Shown here one piece after another: positions 22,091 through 40,925 of a stretch of DNA of 64,000 nt. Every line of letters begins with the position of its first letter. The first letter of the stretch is position 1. The notes under the pieces were generated by a model, which was not told where the DNA came from, did not search any database, and worked only from the letters and a program-made list of their open reading frames with translations. Source of the DNA: Terebella lapidaria (Eukaryota; Annelida; Polychaeta; Terebellida; Terebellidae). Position numbers and translations under genes: made by a program. The DNA is taken from contig OX424555.1 in NCBI GenBank assembly GCA_949152475.1, positions 98,055,515 to 98,119,514 of the forward strand, written 5' to 3'.

Positions 22091-22367
22091 TGCCGCAATC
22101 CCTCGACCATCTCAAGACACGACAAATTTGAACATTTTAAGCTGAAAACTTTGACCAATCTCTTACATCATGGTTTAAAGCTACCCTTTTTACCCTGCCT
22201 TTTTTCTTTTTAATTGTTTCGTGTTTTGATTTGGGTACAAATTAACATTATATCATGTTATTTTTGTTTTTGAATTATTATTATTATTTTTTTAACACGT
22301 TTCTTACTGTACTATTCAGTTGTATGTCATTCAACAAATCAAGAATTTGTTGCAACAAATACAAATG

Positions 22368-22557
22368 CCATTTTAGTAACACCACAAATGTATCTGGATT
22401 CATTCTTATGGGCCTGAGTGTCCTAGTGTTTGGGACGGCGTGAAGCTAAAATGGAATACTGGCTTTTTCTTATTAAACAATGGTTTAACAAGTAAATGCG
22501 AGTCACACTTACCCCATGGGATAAGTACTACCAAAGTCGGACATACCCCGATCGATA

Positions 22558-22589
<32 letters not shown>

Positions 22590-22846
22590 TTTTTTTTACA
22601 ATATCGATGGGGAGTCATACCCCATAAATGGGGTATGTCATGCCATCTTAGTAACACCACAAATGTATCTGGATTCATTCCTATGGGCCTGAGTGTCCTA
22701 GTAGGGCTGGTGGTCGGGGTTTGGGACAGCGTGAAGCTAAAATGGAATACTGGCTTGTCCTTATTAAACTATGGTTTAACAAGTAAATGCGAGTCGCACT
22801 TACCCCATAGGGTAAGTACGACCAAAGTCAGACATACCCCAATCGA

Positions 22847-22877
<31 letters not shown>

Positions 22878-22892
22878 ATTATTATTATTATA
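22368..22892 (+). repeat. Two direct repeat copies with ATT microsatellites
   Basis: Copies at about 22368-22597 and 22641-22892 share gtaacaccacaaatgtatct, gggcctgagtgtcctag and tggtttaacaagtaaatgcg. Each ends in an (ATT)n tract, at about 22557-22588 and 22846-22890. The period is near 273 bp. Confidence 0.85.
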
Positions 22893-23836
22893 ATACATGC
22901 TTTTGAAATAAAACACATACTTATCGGGTATTGGGAAGTGTTGATGGGGTGGGGACAGAGCCTTTTTCATATTCTGTGGAAGCTTACTGGCATCTCCTGG
23001 GTATAAATTCCACTTGAATAACCATTGATTGCTCTGAAAAGCTTGAAGGGTGGCGATCACGTTTTGGGCGAGGCTCAAGCGGCCCACTCAAGGGCCCCCA
23101 GAAACCATGAGCCATTTTACGTTGTGTAGTAGCTTCCTAGCCTTTCCTGAGTATAAATACCACACAAACTCACTATTGTAACGACTGAGACTCTGATTAT
23201 TCCACCGCGGAGCCACTGAATCCGCACTGTTCACCTCGTATATATAGTCTCTCGTAAATTACGAATGTCTATCAAATGTCTATCATCTCATCAGTATCAT
23301 CAGCAGTATTATCACTATCAGTATTCAATGTTTAATATGTGTATGGCATGTATTTTTATATGTCACAGGAGCTCCAGGGAGAACAGTGTGATATATTGAT
23401 GAGTCCTCCTGGGTAAAAATGACAAATAAATAGTTGTGTATGATGGTGACCGTAGGGCTCAGGCCGCCACAGAGAAGACAGACAGATTTACTGATTTCAC
23501 GTTTATTATCCTCAGGGACACAACTCCCTCATCCGTATGACAACTTATAGATAATATCCAATTCATTGATTCCCGACTGAATTGGGCTAATTGTTCAAGA
23601 TGTAACTGGCCTAATAAATGGCTATCGCAGTCACCAAACGATCAAGACGGGGCTTAGATTCACGACTGCTAGCAGCCAATATAACCGACATGGTGCTCTC
23701 TATTCCCTGTAAGTGTGCTCTACACTCTTATATCGCAGCCTGGCTAATGCACAATGCATTGTGCAATAACAGTGCTAAGTTCTTACCATGTTCTTCATAC
23801 AACGGCATATCTAGCCCAACCCACTCGTCACATTAT
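22893..23836. other. Intergenic, no gene seen
   Basis: No supported reading frame or RNA. A short (tcatca)-like stretch lies near 23280-23330. Confidence 0.45.
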
Positions 23837-25636
23837 CACTGTCGGAACCCGACTACCGCAACGTCACGTTACGGTAGTCATGAAGATGGCGCAAGGTAAA
23901 TCGATTCGTTTAATTGTATAATATACTGACACGTTTAATATACTGACACGAACTATTACACAGACATAGAGTATAAGACATTTAGAATCCACAAATTGTC
24001 ATGCAGAATACGCTGTAACGGCATTTTCGGAATAAAAGCGGTTGAGAAGATTTGCCATTGACTACCGTAACGTTTCGGTCCGACTACTGTAACGTGACCG
24101 ATCTGCGGTTTAGACCCAACTATAATGTCACGACTGTGATTTGGCAAATACGCATGTAAAACTGAACAGCAATCATTTCATCATTACAGAAATGGGTTTC
24201 AGATGCAGAACAAATGACAAAAAATGTATTCAAACCGTCCGCTGTGAAAGCTGCTGCGATGATCTACAAATCAAATTGACATACATGAAAGTTATGCCTA
24301 TTTTGGAGTGACAACTTGAAAATTCCTATCCATCACACTAAAACATTACGTTGACAACAACATTTTAAACTACGGGAGCTATAGCCGGATAACTGCCAAC
24401 ACGCGAAGCAGGCAGAAATTCCAGGCAATCAAGTCCAAATCCGATAGGTGAGCTCCTAATCCATGAACATATCAGTCAATGACAAACAAGGAACTGCTAC
24501 ATACAATGTCTATGTAATTATTGATAAAGGGCTATATAACATTGAAAAAAAAAAACATCGCCATCCATTGTCGATACGTTTGATACGTGCCCTGCAATTA
24601 TAACTTGGCATTGCTGTGACAGAAACGACTTTCCGTCATCTGAAACGGCCAACAGCGAAATCTAATCGAGTACATAGATCGAGGTAGAAAATGTAAATTA
24701 AAATTAACCAATCACATGCGCGTATTTGATCGATCGATATGCAAATGAACCCTGACAAGAAATAAATGTATCTCATTTTCGTTTGTGATTATACACCTGC
24801 CACGTTTTGTATCTATGGCCAGTACTATTATTATCATATAATAATACATAATAATATATAATACATAGTATAATAATACATAATAATATATAATACATAG
24901 GGCTACATAATAGTAGGCAGTCCCACTGTCGCAAATAATTATATGTATAAACATTTTTTAATTAAGGGATAAAACTGTGATTGGCTTGATGTCTGTGACT
25001 AACAAAAATCCAGAGGGATCTATGTTGTGATCTGAGACACGAGAGGCTAAGCCTCGAGACATCGAGCCAATCACAGTTTTATCCCTTAATTAAAAAATGT
25101 TTATACATATAATTATTTGCGACAGTGGGACTGCCTACTATTATGTAGCCCTATGTATTATATATTTTTATGTATTATTATATGATAATAATAGTACTGG
25201 CCATAGATACATAACGTGGCAGGTGTATAATCACAAACGAAAACGAGATACATTTATTTCTTCTGCACATCGCTCCATATTTGTTGTGGAGAATTAATAT
25301 ATAAATCATATTAGCACATCAATGATTTGCGTGTTTGTAACGTTACGGTAGTCGGCCGTTCGCGTTACGGTAGTCACTACTCTGATATCAACTGACGTTA
25401 CGGTAGTCGTCATTGTTTTTTCATCGAACGAATATCACACGTACACTCACTGCTCTGGCTACTCTAGTGGACCTGACAACTTCATACATCTTGTGGCTTC
25501 AAAATTGTTCCGATCTTAAGCTGTATCATACAACTTATCAAGAAACATTGAGAGGAAACAAAACGAATCGACAGAGCTTCCGCCATCTTAATGACTACCG
25601 TAACGTGACGTTACGGTAGTCAGGGTTCCGACAGTG
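23837..25636. mobile_element. Fold-back inverted-repeat element, 1.8 kb
   Basis: Terminal inverted repeats of about 55 bp start CACTGTCGGAACCC and include GTTACGGTAGTC. The flanks ATTAT at 23832-23836 and 25637-25641 are a possible 5-bp target-site duplication. GTTACGGTAGTC or its reverse complement occurs about nine times near the two ends. A second inverted repeat (24759-24994 against 25058-25260) lies inside. No transposase is encoded, so it is non-autonomous. The CAC end and 5-bp duplication suggest Transib or CACTA types, undecided. Confidence 0.8.
24759..25260. repeat. Long internal hairpin, arms over 200 bp
   Basis: The arms 24759-24994 and 25058-25260 are near-perfect reverse complements, for example gcaaataattatatgtataa against its complement, with a loop of about 63 bases. 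The left arm carries an extra AT-rich duplication (ataatacataataatatata). Confidence 0.9.
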
Positions 25637-25641
25637 ATTAT

Positions 25642-26360
25642 GGTCACATTGTTCTCAAACATATTTTGACATTATTTTGTAGTCTGGGGTCTGTATTCTG
25701 GAGCCTCGGCAATAGCCTTGACAAAACAATGGCAATGCCGTCAAAGCTATGTTTTCATATATTTATGTCGGTTATGCCGTGTCACTGCCTTGGCTTGAAC
25801 GTGGCTTGGTTGTGATCTTTGTTGTTTTTTTCATTCACTCCCGTTGGCAAAGCCATGGCAGCCCAGGCAGCCCGGGTGCAAACGAAAACTGAGTCCCGCC
25901 AGGACGAGTTTTCAAACATGTTAAAATGCATCGCAAAATTGGCAACATACATGTGTAACAAAGTGACGTTTCAGATCTGGTGGACAATTCGAGTACAAAT
26001 GTAACTCGTTAATCATCACCTTAATCATCATAAACTCACGTTACAGGGTAAAGTGTTTTTCTGGTTGTGTCATGATGGGCTCAGAATCCCGAAAGGGAGG
26101 TAGAATTCCTATCCTCTGACTGGAGTGTATGGACGCTTCAAACAGAAGGCTCCTAAATCAGTTGAAAATCCTTGGACCATATAAATATTGGTCTGTATGG
26201 TTTGTATAAGTTACACTTCGGCGTAAACTCCAACCAGCGGAATGAGCGGGTCATAATTTAGTACGTTTCAATTGCCACAGGTAACTAGAACCAGGGGAAA
26301 TACTCCGAGCTCTTTGTCCCGTAATGCAGTGTAGCGTACTTGCGTACTTGTACTTAGGGT
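25642..26360. other. Intergenic, no gene seen
   Basis: No gene is supported. An open stretch at 25819-26004 has no recognisable domain and no conserved splice context. Confidence 0.4.
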
Positions 26361-26364
26361 TAAG

Positions 26365-26618
26365 GGGGCTCCATAACTCGATGATATGCCCCCTAGACAG
26401 AAAGCCGGGATCGGGGAAATCCCCTACTCTTTACGATAAATCCCAAGGGATCTTTTAGGTGCCAGATACCTTAGACAGTCTCTGACACCACCCGGCCTTT
26501 GTTTTTACCGCCAGTCAGGCTGCACTGGCGTGGGAGGCACAAGTGGCGCTGAGCGGACTCAAACTCGCGACCTGTAGATCATGGACCAAGCGCTCTGCCA
26601 CTGCACCATCCCGCCCCT
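26365..26618 (-). mobile_element. tRNA-derived SINE
   Basis: On the minus strand the head reads ggatggtgcagtggcagagc (A-box-like) and then gcgagtttgagtccgctc (B-box-like), as in a tRNA-derived RNA polymerase III promoter. The body includes a ggtatctggcacctaaaag segment. It has no cloverleaf able to function as a tRNA. The exact 3' end is uncertain. Confidence 0.7.
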
Positions 26619-27194
26619 CATGCAGTGTAGCATTTATATAGCGGCTCCGAGTTTGTGACAGAGTGACGCTACATGTGTTTGTGAAGGTGTGGTGCCACTG
26701 TGAGTAGTATAAGCGATGTATGTTTGCGTGCAGTCTTGTGGAAGTTTGTGCATGCTGATGTGTGTAGAATGTTACGCCTACACGTGTTCCTGGTAGAAAA
26801 TAATACACGGGTCATCTGGTGAGTTACTAGGACGGGAGGGCACTAGAGATAACCAATAAATAATAACAACGAAGTGGGAATGATGTAGTTGACATTGCGT
26901 ATTCAAAATACATCCTTTTGACCACACATTTACATACAAAAAGGTGAAGCACTTACAAAGTCACATACCATCATGTGTTTTGACAACTCGTAGTTCTCGG
27001 TCATTGGCAACCCCCAATCACGCAAAAAATACATGAATGTTACAACTACAGGTGTTTTCAGTAGAAAATATTGTGGCGATTTGGATCAAAGATCGAGATT
27101 TGGCCGTTTTAGTACACCATAGTTTGGCTGCTTCATGTTCAAAGCTCGCACCTCCCTGGAGACGCATATCATTTTTCGATCCATTGCACTGTTT

Positions 27195-27640
27195 CATTGG
27201 TCATGACTTCACACCCTGGTTCTCGTGCGCTGACTGCCATTAATACAGCCAGCCCCTCTGGTATCTTTGAGTTGTCTCAGAGCTGCCAAGGCGAGAGGAC
27301 GACGGTGAGGCATGGCCAAGTGCTCCTGTCTCCATCGTTCTGGCTAGAGGGTCCTAGGACCCTGGGGACAATCCCAATTGGGGGTCCAGGGGGACACTAC
27401 TTTGATCCAGTGTTCACACACTTGGATTAGTAGTTTCTCGTTCTGGGATGGTGCGCACAGGCTCTGGCAGACCATTGGGCTGTCCTGGGTTCTATCCCCG
27501 TGGTGGACCGTCGGCGAGGCCGGCCAGCAATACGCCTACGTTCGCATGTTCCAGGATGCCGCCCCCCTGGCTCTCGGGCTCGACACATCGGGCTACATAA
27601 CTATGATGATGTATTTCTGAATTGTGTATCGGGCCGTAGC
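27195..27640 (-). repeat. Dispersed GC-richer repeat, copy A
   Basis: The reverse complement matches 55380-55790 and 56670-57085: shared landmarks are atgtagccc, ggcctcgccgacgg, gggtctgccagagcctgtg and a tail with gagacaactc. It may be an LTR or another retroelement part; no coding sequence is present. Confidence 0.75.
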
Positions 27641-28545
27641 CCATCCAGCAGTATATTACCTTGTTATAATTAAGTAATTACGGTGCCTACCGTATGTTAC
27701 AATAAGGAATTATTTTTTCTAGATGGCTGCAGTGATGTATGGTGCGAGAAAACTACTATAGAACGCATACAAGGCCCTCATTTGTCATAAAACTAAGAAT
27801 GCATACCTCTTGAACGGTAATTGGCAACACCCGAGAATGGGAATGTCTTACATGCCTTCAGAAATACCAGTATTTGACCATATTTTATCCTAACATACAG
27901 GTACATACGTATAATCCCATACGTTGATATGGGAATGCATAGACACTGCATGTATTGTCGACGGTCGAGTTCAACACAAATAGCTCAAATAATGTTTGGG
28001 GACATTGGAGTAGATTGTCAACTTTTCAATTTTCAATACAGATATCTGAAATTTGGTGAAAAATATTTTTTTATGTGAAATGGAAACACATTTTCAAATT
28101 GATCCGACGATCATATAGCTTACGAAGTTATGGCCAAAAATCATTTGAGGTTTTGTGACGAACTTTAATTAGCTTAATCCAGAGCGCCTCGGATCTATCC
28201 GGATCTGACCAAAGTCTACCTTCCGCTATAAAGTGTCCCTGTGCCAAGCGCATTTTGGTGATAACGAATGTGCACCGTGATGTCTCATCGAATTTGATGA
28301 CGCTGTGGGTCGGTTAGAACGAAAGGCCTTTCGGAAATGTGTTTTGGATCTAGCTCAAGGTTGGATCGAACTAAAACTCTACCGTACATGTTCACCCTTC
28401 AAATTTTGCTGTATATTCGAACATTTTGAATATACTATTTCATGAATGTGTAAACAAAGGGAGAAGAGTAGTTAAATAGGTTTCGAATGAATTGTCATCA
28501 CCCGACAAGCCGATCGACTTTCTTTATTTTGCAACATTTGTGAAA
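27641..28545. other. Upstream region of CCDC6, no element resolved
   Basis: The 5' flank and probable 5' UTR of CCDC6. No TATA box or other core promoter motif could be assigned with confidence. Confidence 0.4.
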
Positions 28546-35636
<7,091 letters not shown>

Positions 35637-37072
35637 GGTTACCATGGCAACCCAGCTCTGCTCCCCAAGCTTTCATCTACCAAGGCTGTGCTGTGATCGC
35701 ATGTATATGGTGTGCCGATACAAGTGTCTGACTTCAGACGAGACGAGGCGATAGTTGATGGACGCCGATCTGTCAACGTGGGAATTAATCGGACTGTGCT
35801 AGCGGTGAAAATTTTGCGCCCTTCAGTGATCCTGGGAACTTTGTTATGTTGTGATTGTTCTGTTATTGTGCCTTCGCTGTTTATATTGATTGCTTTTATA
35901 TGTGTTACACCATCATGATGCGAGTAGATGTCTGAAGCTGTGTTTTCTTTGGTTCGCTGTTAAACTGGTGGTTCAATTATTAGGATGGAATGTGAGTGTA
36001 ATTCATTACAGTGATTTTTGTGGAAAGTTAGCCCAAGATATTTAGACTATCAATGTCTGTACAGTGTTCAGATGTTGTGTGTGTTACTTTGTGGTGCTAC
36101 TCTAAAAGTTACCAACCAGTTGCGTGTGTACTGCTGATGTTACAAGGAGCTTAGTTTCTGATGACAGAATGTGATTACTGACATCAATAGGCAGTGACAC
36201 TTTATTGTAGACCTCTAGTTTCTTTGTAATTTGTTTTTTCATGCGGCAGGCGTCCAGCATCCTTGTAATTCTGTTTTCCGTCTCCCAGCTGTAGTCCCTT
36301 AGTGTAATGTCAATGATGGTACAAGTGTAAATCAGGTTAGATTAAGTTATATTTGGAAAAAAGTCATTATAAATGAGGTGTTTGTGAGTTGAGCTATGCC
36401 AGTAGAGATAGAACTGTACAATAGCTGTATAAACTATTACACTTACATGTGCATATACTCCAGGTACTAGTAATAACTAACTGTGGAACAGAACTAGCAA
36501 CCACTGTATAGAAAACAGCAGTACATTAATGAAGCTCCAATATTCAACCACGACCAGCTTGGTGCCAGTATGTAGATTTTCTTTATTCGCTTTTCTAGTC
36601 ACTTGTATGATAGTTTGCACCAAGGCTCCTGGGAGCTATCGGTTAGCCAGCTGTAGTGTAGAGACAGCCTTGTGTACAGTCAGACTCATGTACAGACAGA
36701 CTCGTATACAGACAGACTCGTGTACAGTCAGACTCGTATACAGTCGAAGCCAGTGAACCGCCCTGCTTCTGTGAGTGATCTCAGTGACATTGTACAAAAA
36801 CGACACTAACCATAACACTACATCGTTGAAATATATGCAAAAAAACACCCGGTAATTCAGTGCTCTAATTGCTCCTTATCTGATCTTTGTTGCACAAGAC
36901 GTGGATGTTTGAGATTTGTTGAAATATGCAGGAACGTTGTTGTGTTTGGTGGAAAAACTGGTCCGCATTCTTCCACTCTGCAGGCTGCTTCGTGCTCTAT
37001 GTTTTCTGCAATGCTGCGTAAAGTAGATATCGTTATCTTATTTTGTTAAGAAAAGTTGCTGAATGAAATAAA
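35637..37072 (+). other. 3' UTR of CCDC6
   Basis: 1.4 kb from the stop codon to AATAAA at 37067-37072. It has no further supported reading frame. Several cagactcgtatacag-like short repeats lie at 36670-36745. Confidence 0.65.
37067..37072 (+). promoter_or_regulatory. CCDC6 polyadenylation signal
   Basis: AATAAA, about 50 bases before the first 70-bp repeat unit. Confidence 0.6.
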
Positions 37073-37123
37073 ATCATTGAAAATATAATTCTGGACTGTT
37101 GTTATGAGTACCACACACTGTCA

Positions 37124-38787
37124 GTGTCCAGAGCAGCCCAATCTTTGTGACGCATACTGTAAAGCCACAAATTATTTAGTGACCTTTTATTTTCTGTCCA
37201 GAGCAGCCCAAGCTTTGTGACGCATACTGTAAAGCCACAAATTATTCAGTGACCTTTTATTTTCTGTCCAGAGCGGCCCAAGCTTTGTGATGCATACTGT
37301 AAAGCCACAAATTATTTAGTGACCTTTTATTTTCTGTGCAGAGCAGCCCAAGCTTTGTGATGCATACTGTAAAGCCACAAATTATTTAGTGACCTTTTAT
37401 TTTCTGTGCAGAGCAGCCCAAGTTTTGTGATGCATACTGTAAAGCCACAAATTATTTAGTGACCTTTTATTTTCTGTGCAGAGCAGCCCAAGTTTTGTGA
37501 TGCATACTGTAAAGCCACAAATTATTTAGTGACCTTTTATTTTCTGTGCAGAGCAGCCCTAGCTTTGTGACGCATACTGTAAAGCCACAAATTATTTAGT
37601 GACTTTTATTTTCTGTGCAGAGCAGCCCAAGCTTTGTGACGCATACTGTAAAGCCACAAATTATTTAGTGACCTTTTATTTTCCGCCAGAGCAGCCCAAG
37701 TTTTGTGATGCATACTGTAAAGCCACAAATTATTTAGTGACGTTTTATTTTCTGTGCAGAGCAGCCCAAGCTTTGTGATGCATACTGTAAAGCCACAAAT
37801 TATTTAGTGACGTTTTATTTTCTGTGCAGAGCAGCCCAAGCTTCGTGATGCATACTGTAAAGCCACAAATTTTTTAGTGACCTTTTATTTTCTGTGCAGA
37901 GCAGCCCAAGTTTTGTAATGCATACTGTAAAGCCACAAATTATTTAGTGACCTTTTATTTTCTGTGCAGAGCAGCCCAAGCTTTGTGACGCATACTGTAA
38001 AGCCACAAATTATTTAGTGACCTTTCATTTTCTGTGCAGAGCAGCCCAAGCTTTGTGACGCATACTGTAAAGCCAAAAAATAATTCAGTGACCTTTCATT
38101 TTCTGTCCAGAGCAGCCCAAACTTTGTGACGCATACTGTAAAGCCACAAATTATTTAGTGACCTTTTATTTTCTGTCCAGAGCAGCCCAAGCTTTGTGAC
38201 GCATACTGTAAAGCCACAAATTATTCAGTGACCTTTCATTTTCTGTCCAGAGCAGCCCAAGCTTTGTGACGCATACTGTAAAGCCACAAATTATTTAGTG
38301 ACCTTTTATTTTCTGTGCAGAGCAGCCCAAGCTTTGTGACGCATACTGTAAAGCCACAAATTATTTAGTGACCTTTCATTTTCTGTGCAGAGCAGCCCAA
38401 GCTTTGTGACGCATACTGTAAAGCCAAAAAATAATTCAGTGACCTTTCATTTTCTGTCCAGAGCAGCCCAAACTTTGTGACGCATACTGTAAAGCCACAA
38501 ATTATTTAGTGACCTTTTATTTTCTGTCCAGAGCAGCCCAAGCTTTGTGACGCATACTGTAAAGCCACAAATTATTCAGTGACCTTTCATTTTCTGTCCA
38601 GAGCAGCCCAAGCTTTGTGACGCATACTGTAAAGCCACAAATTATTTAGTGACCTTTTATTTTCTGTCCAGAGCAGCCCAATCTTCGTGACGCATACTGC
38701 AAAGCCACAAATTCTTTAGGAACCTTGTATTTTTTCTGTCCAGAGCAGCCCAAGCTCTGTGACGCCTACTGTAAAGCCACAAATTAT
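37124..38787 (+). repeat. 70-bp tandem array, about 23 copies, with higher-order duplication
   Basis: The unit contains agagcagcccaagctttgtg, cgcatactgtaaagccac and tgaccttttattttctgt. Variants (tccag/tgcag, cgcata/tgcata) allow subfamilies to be followed. A rare variant with agccaaaaaataattcag occurs at about 38072 and 38423, so five units (about 351 bp) were duplicated together. Confidence 0.95.
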
Positions 38788-39045
38788 TGTATCCCCCAAA
38801 CAAAGTTCGACGAATACTCTGGATTGCGATCGTTGTCCATGTCCGCGTCCGCGGAGATTTTCTTGTGAACGAGCTACAGGCCGTAATTCTTACCCGATCA
38901 CCATTATTTTCTGCAGGCACATATATAATGGTAAGATCACGATACCAATCTATTTTGGTTGCCATGGCAACTGAATTGTTCGTTTGGGGACACATTTTGC
39001 ATTGAAAACAGCCTGTTTGAGACACATGGCTTGTGAACGCTTTAC
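38788..39045 (-). repeat. Dispersed repeat, copy 2
   Basis: Reverse-complement relative of 8745-8992, starting exactly where the 70-bp array ends (gtatcccccaaac). Not classified. Confidence 0.75.
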
Positions 39046-39510
39046 AGATGGCAGTTTTCGACAAATCTTGATAATGTTTGGAAGTGTTGTTGGGAAGGGC
39101 TGTCGTACGAAACCAATCGTTTTTCAGAATGATCTTATAACACTGCCTAGGTTTTTTTTTTACAGTAGTTTGGAATAACAATTTATGATTGAAAATCCTA
39201 GTGTATATGATGTCTAGATTTTATTTTTTAAAAAATCAAGAATAAATGATATCTACATACACTTCAGAATAAATGATATATTTACATACACTTCAGTACC
39301 ACTGATCGGATGTTATTACCCTGGTATGGATGCAACAAGATTTGACACGTGTTCGTGCTCAGTTTTTGGCGTCAAAACTTGCATTGTCCATCTGGCGAGT
39401 GGCGCTGTCAATTTGGGATCATTATGACGCCATTCAGTTTGTCTCTCAGGCTACTTAAGGAATTTCATTGGATATAACTCTCGATTGCACATATATTTGT
39501 GGGATTCACA

Positions 39511-40671
39511 ATGTTTGCTGAACTTAACAATCTTTGTGGAATATCGCCAACCAACCTTCCGGTGTCAAACTGCATAACAGTTGAAGGAAACTCACAAGAT
39601 TCATCATTTATCGCCCATCATTTTATTTCAATGTACACGAAGTTAAATCATAACGTGTGCATTCTTGGGCTGGCTCAATCCTTCAATCATTACAACTCTG
39701 TGGGCAACAAACTGGGAGTTAGCTTGGCGAAGGCCAGGGACGATGGGAGATTAATGTTCATAGAAGGCCTCAAACTTTTGGGACAAGACATAATAAATGG
39801 ATGTGAAGCTGCTAATGCTATTGGTAGAAGGCCTACTGACTCGAGCCCTAGTGCCATGGACAACTCCTCGGTCAGACAACTGTTGTATGTGTGTGTGGAG
39901 GCCCTCAAGAAGTCTCGGACTCCCGACGGCTCTGCCCAAGTCCTGTTCGTTATAGATGACGTCAGTGTTGTCCCGCTACTCGGCCTTGGATCTGCCCTGG
40001 ACACGGTTTATTTCCTCATGAGGCTAAGGTTAGACCCTAAACCTACAGAGTTCTTCAGGATTTGTGGTGTTCGTTGTAGATTCTACCAGTGCACCGGAAT
40101 TTCTAATACTTGCTGTGAATTATTGTCTTCCATCAGACGAGCGGTTTGTGAGGTGGGTGGCTGTCTGCTGACCTTGAGCTGCCTAGAGCCGGACCCCAGT
40201 GATGAGGACCAGAGGGTGGTGCGCCACCACCTGCACCATCACAGCCAACTGGTGCTGAACGTCAACCGCCTCCAGACAGGCCATTCCAGAGATGTACACG
40301 GACAGGTGGGGCTCAACTGTCTTGTTCAGCTAATATGCTCTTAATTTATCACATATCACAGATATACAACAGTTCCTTAGAGGAAAACACCTTTGTTATA
40401 AATAAAAGTAGATTAATAACAGGAGATAAACTTGATATTTTCTCGTGTTGTTATGGCCTATACCCATGACACCCGTAAAAGTTCAATGAACTATCTATGC
40501 TATTCTACATAGATTCAACTCTGGTGTTTGATTAATTTGCGATTTATTCCACAGCTGACTGTGTTCCGAGTGCAGACCGACTCACCGACAACCACAAAGA
40601 CAATGCAGTTCAAAATCTCAGACAAGAATGTGTCATTTTTTGCCTCCGGACTATCCGCTGCGGTGTTATGA
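39511..40671 (+). CDS. ELP6: Elongator complex protein 6, three exons
   Basis: Exons 39511-40028, 40137-40305 and 40555-40671 give 267 codons plus TGA; human ELP6 has 266 residues. Conserved blocks are MFAELNNL at the start, HHFISMYTK, LAQSFNHYNSVGNKLGVSL, VLFVIDDVSVVPLLGLG, HSQLVLNVNRL with a following RDVHGQ, and the C-terminal DKNVSFFASGLSAAVL. ELP4/5/6 form the RecA-like hexamer of Elongator, needed for wobble-uridine modification of tRNAs. Intron 1 is only 108 bases, a multiple of three without a stop, so the unspliced reading frame stays open; its removal is supported by the match of flanking residues to the family. ATG 39511 is the first in frame. Confidence 0.93.
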
Positions 40672-40760
40672 TGTATTTGAGCCTGACGGTGTTAGGGAAG
40701 CAACAATCTATGTCTATTGGTTAAGTGTGATGTGCACGATACTGGTAGGCCTACATATCC

Positions 40761-40766
40761 AATAAA
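40761..40766 (+). promoter_or_regulatory. ELP6 polyadenylation signal
   Basis: AATAAA 90 bases after the ELP6 stop, facing an opposed signal at 40794-40799. Confidence 0.7.
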
Positions 40767-40793
40767 ACAAGTTTAGCCATATTCACAGGTTTC

Positions 40794-40799
40794 TTTATT
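40794..40799 (-). promoter_or_regulatory. Polyadenylation signal of the minus-strand neighbour
   Basis: TTTATT on the plus strand, AATAAA on the minus strand, about 130 bases after the stop of the 40926-41519 reading frame. Confidence 0.6.
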
Positions 40800-40925
40800 C
40801 ATACCCTGAACATATTGTGCACCAGATGCACAGTTGACCAACACAAACACACAACGTTACAGCGACGGACAGTCAAGCCACATCACTATGAAGTTGACTA
40901 CAGGTGATTTCAGAGGGATCTAGTA

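Noticed and set aside
28492..28545. Extension of CCDC6 upstream of ATG 28546
   Set aside because: The frame is open but begins without ATG; MADSASE at 28546 matches the family's start.
37124..38787. CRISPR-like array
   Set aside because: Units are contiguous 70-bp tandem repeats without unique spacers, in an animal genome.
40029..40136. Reading the ELP6 intron as coding
   Set aside because: The frame is open, but the 36 residues have no counterpart in ELP6 and consensus donor and acceptor flank them.
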